Origin: Pseudomonadota bacterium
GTDB taxonomy: Bacteria > Pseudomonadota > Alphaproteobacteria > Acetobacterales > Acetobacteraceae
Length of the DNA stretch: 5,368 nt
Direction: 5' to 3'
Assembly: GCA_021807975.1 (NCBI GenBank)
Contig: JAKBCJ010000345.1
Coordinates: 1-5,368 of the forward strand
Shown: piece after piece, positions 5,012-5,368 of the stretch
How the letters are laid out: each line of letters opens with the position of its first letter
How positions within the stretch are numbered: position 1 is the stretch's first letter
Translations under genes and position numbers: made by a program
Notes under the pieces: model-generated
What the model was told of the DNA's origin: nothing
Database searches by the model: none
Seen by the model: only the letters and a program-made list of their open reading frames with translations

Positions 5012-5368
5012 ATGACCATCCTTTCCGGCACCGCCCGCCTGGCCGGCATCACCGGCTGGCCTGTCAGCCACTCCCGCTCCCCGCGCCTGCACGGGTTCTG
5101 GCTGGAACGTTACGGTATCGACGGCGCCTATCTGCCGCTGCCGATCGACCCCGCCCACTTCCCCGCCGCGGTCAGGGGCCTGATGCTGTCGGGGTTTCGC
5201 GGCATCAACGTCACCATCCCGCACAAGGTCGCCGCCTTCGCGATCTGCGACACCGTCGATGAGTCCGCCCGCCGCGCCGGCGCCGTCAACACACTGGTGT
5301 TCGACAACGGACGAATAACCGGCAGCAACACCGATGGCTGGGGCTTCCTGGAAAACCTGCGCGCCCAA
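5012..5368 (+). CDS. aroE: Shikimate dehydrogenase (NADP+), N-terminal part, cut by the window edge
   Basis: Shikimate dehydrogenase reduces 3-dehydroshikimate to shikimate with NADPH in the aromatic amino acid pathway. The visible 119 codons are the substrate-binding domain of a protein usually about 270-280 residues long; the NADP-binding domain lies past the edge. Motifs in order: GWPVSHSRSPRLH (15-27) with the shikimate-binding Ser21 and Ser23, INVTIPHK (65-72) with catalytic Lys72, GAVNT (90-94) with Asn93, and GSNTDGWGF (104-112) with catalytic Asp108. All expected active-site residues in this half are present. The start at ATG 5012 is chosen because it matches the family N-terminus (a short lead before LAGITGWP) and because the frame upstream has no ATG, GTG or TTG back to an in-frame TGA at 4883. 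No strong ribosome-binding site is visible. It follows the PEP mutase-family gene by 160 bp with a palindromic repeat between, so it probably has its own promoter. Confidence 0.95.
   Translation, partial: MTILSGTARLAGITGWPVSHSRSPRLHGFWLERYGIDGAYLPLPIDPAHFPAAVRGLMLSGFRGINVTIPHKVAAFAICDTVDESARRAGAVNTLVFDNGRITGSNTDGWGFLENLRAQ

Noticed and set aside
4998..5015. A five-codon frame (MQPSV) overlapping the aroE start by ATGA, as a leader peptide
   Set aside because: It is too short, has no ribosome-binding site and no aromatic codons or attenuator structure.
4928..5368. A 146-codon minus-strand open frame opposite aroE
   Set aside because: It is antisense to the aroE frame, which shows all expected active-site motifs.

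Overview
This is a high-GC (by eye about 65%) bacterial chromosomal window. The codon use (GC-rich third positions with long antisense shadow frames), the style of the shikimate dehydrogenase N-terminus, an IS5-type transposase remnant and a palindromic repeat of the 'CCGTCATGGCGGG' kind all suggest an alphaproteobacterium, perhaps in or near the Acetobacteraceae/Rhodospirillales. The taxonomic placement is inference.

Layout from left to right. Positions 1-720 (minus) hold the N-terminal 240 codons of a secreted glycoside hydrolase family 5 enzyme that runs off the left edge. A 119-bp divergent spacer separates it from 840-2495 (plus), a complete 551-residue thiamine-diphosphate enzyme of the acetolactate synthase/2-oxoacid decarboxylase superfamily. 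Positions 2496-3091 carry no intact gene. They hold a strong imperfect inverted repeat (2621-2705), a perfect GC hairpin (2728-2746) and a decayed IS5-family transposase fragment (about 2745-3090) that has lost its catalytic C-terminal segment and ends against the stop codon of the next gene. Positions 3092-3946 (minus) encode an alpha/beta hydrolase with an aspartate nucleophile (epoxide hydrolase-like). Only 47 bp away and divergent is 3994-4851 (plus), an isocitrate lyase/PEP mutase superfamily protein resembling the oxaloacetate decarboxylase PA4872. A 160-bp spacer with a REP-like palindromic repeat leads to the start of aroE (5012 to the right edge), encoding shikimate dehydrogenase.

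The intact genes look like ordinary housekeeping (aroE) and accessory carbon-metabolism enzymes (polysaccharide cleavage, 2-oxoacid chemistry, hydrolysis of small organics). The two divergent pairs might be co-regulated, but nothing ties all five genes into one pathway. Three of the starts (840, 3946, 3994) are preceded by the same GGGGGAA ribosome-binding motif. I see no strong evidence for a new biological system. The most notable features are the palindromic repeats, the transposon scar and the compact divergent junction whose two ribosome-binding sites mirror each other.
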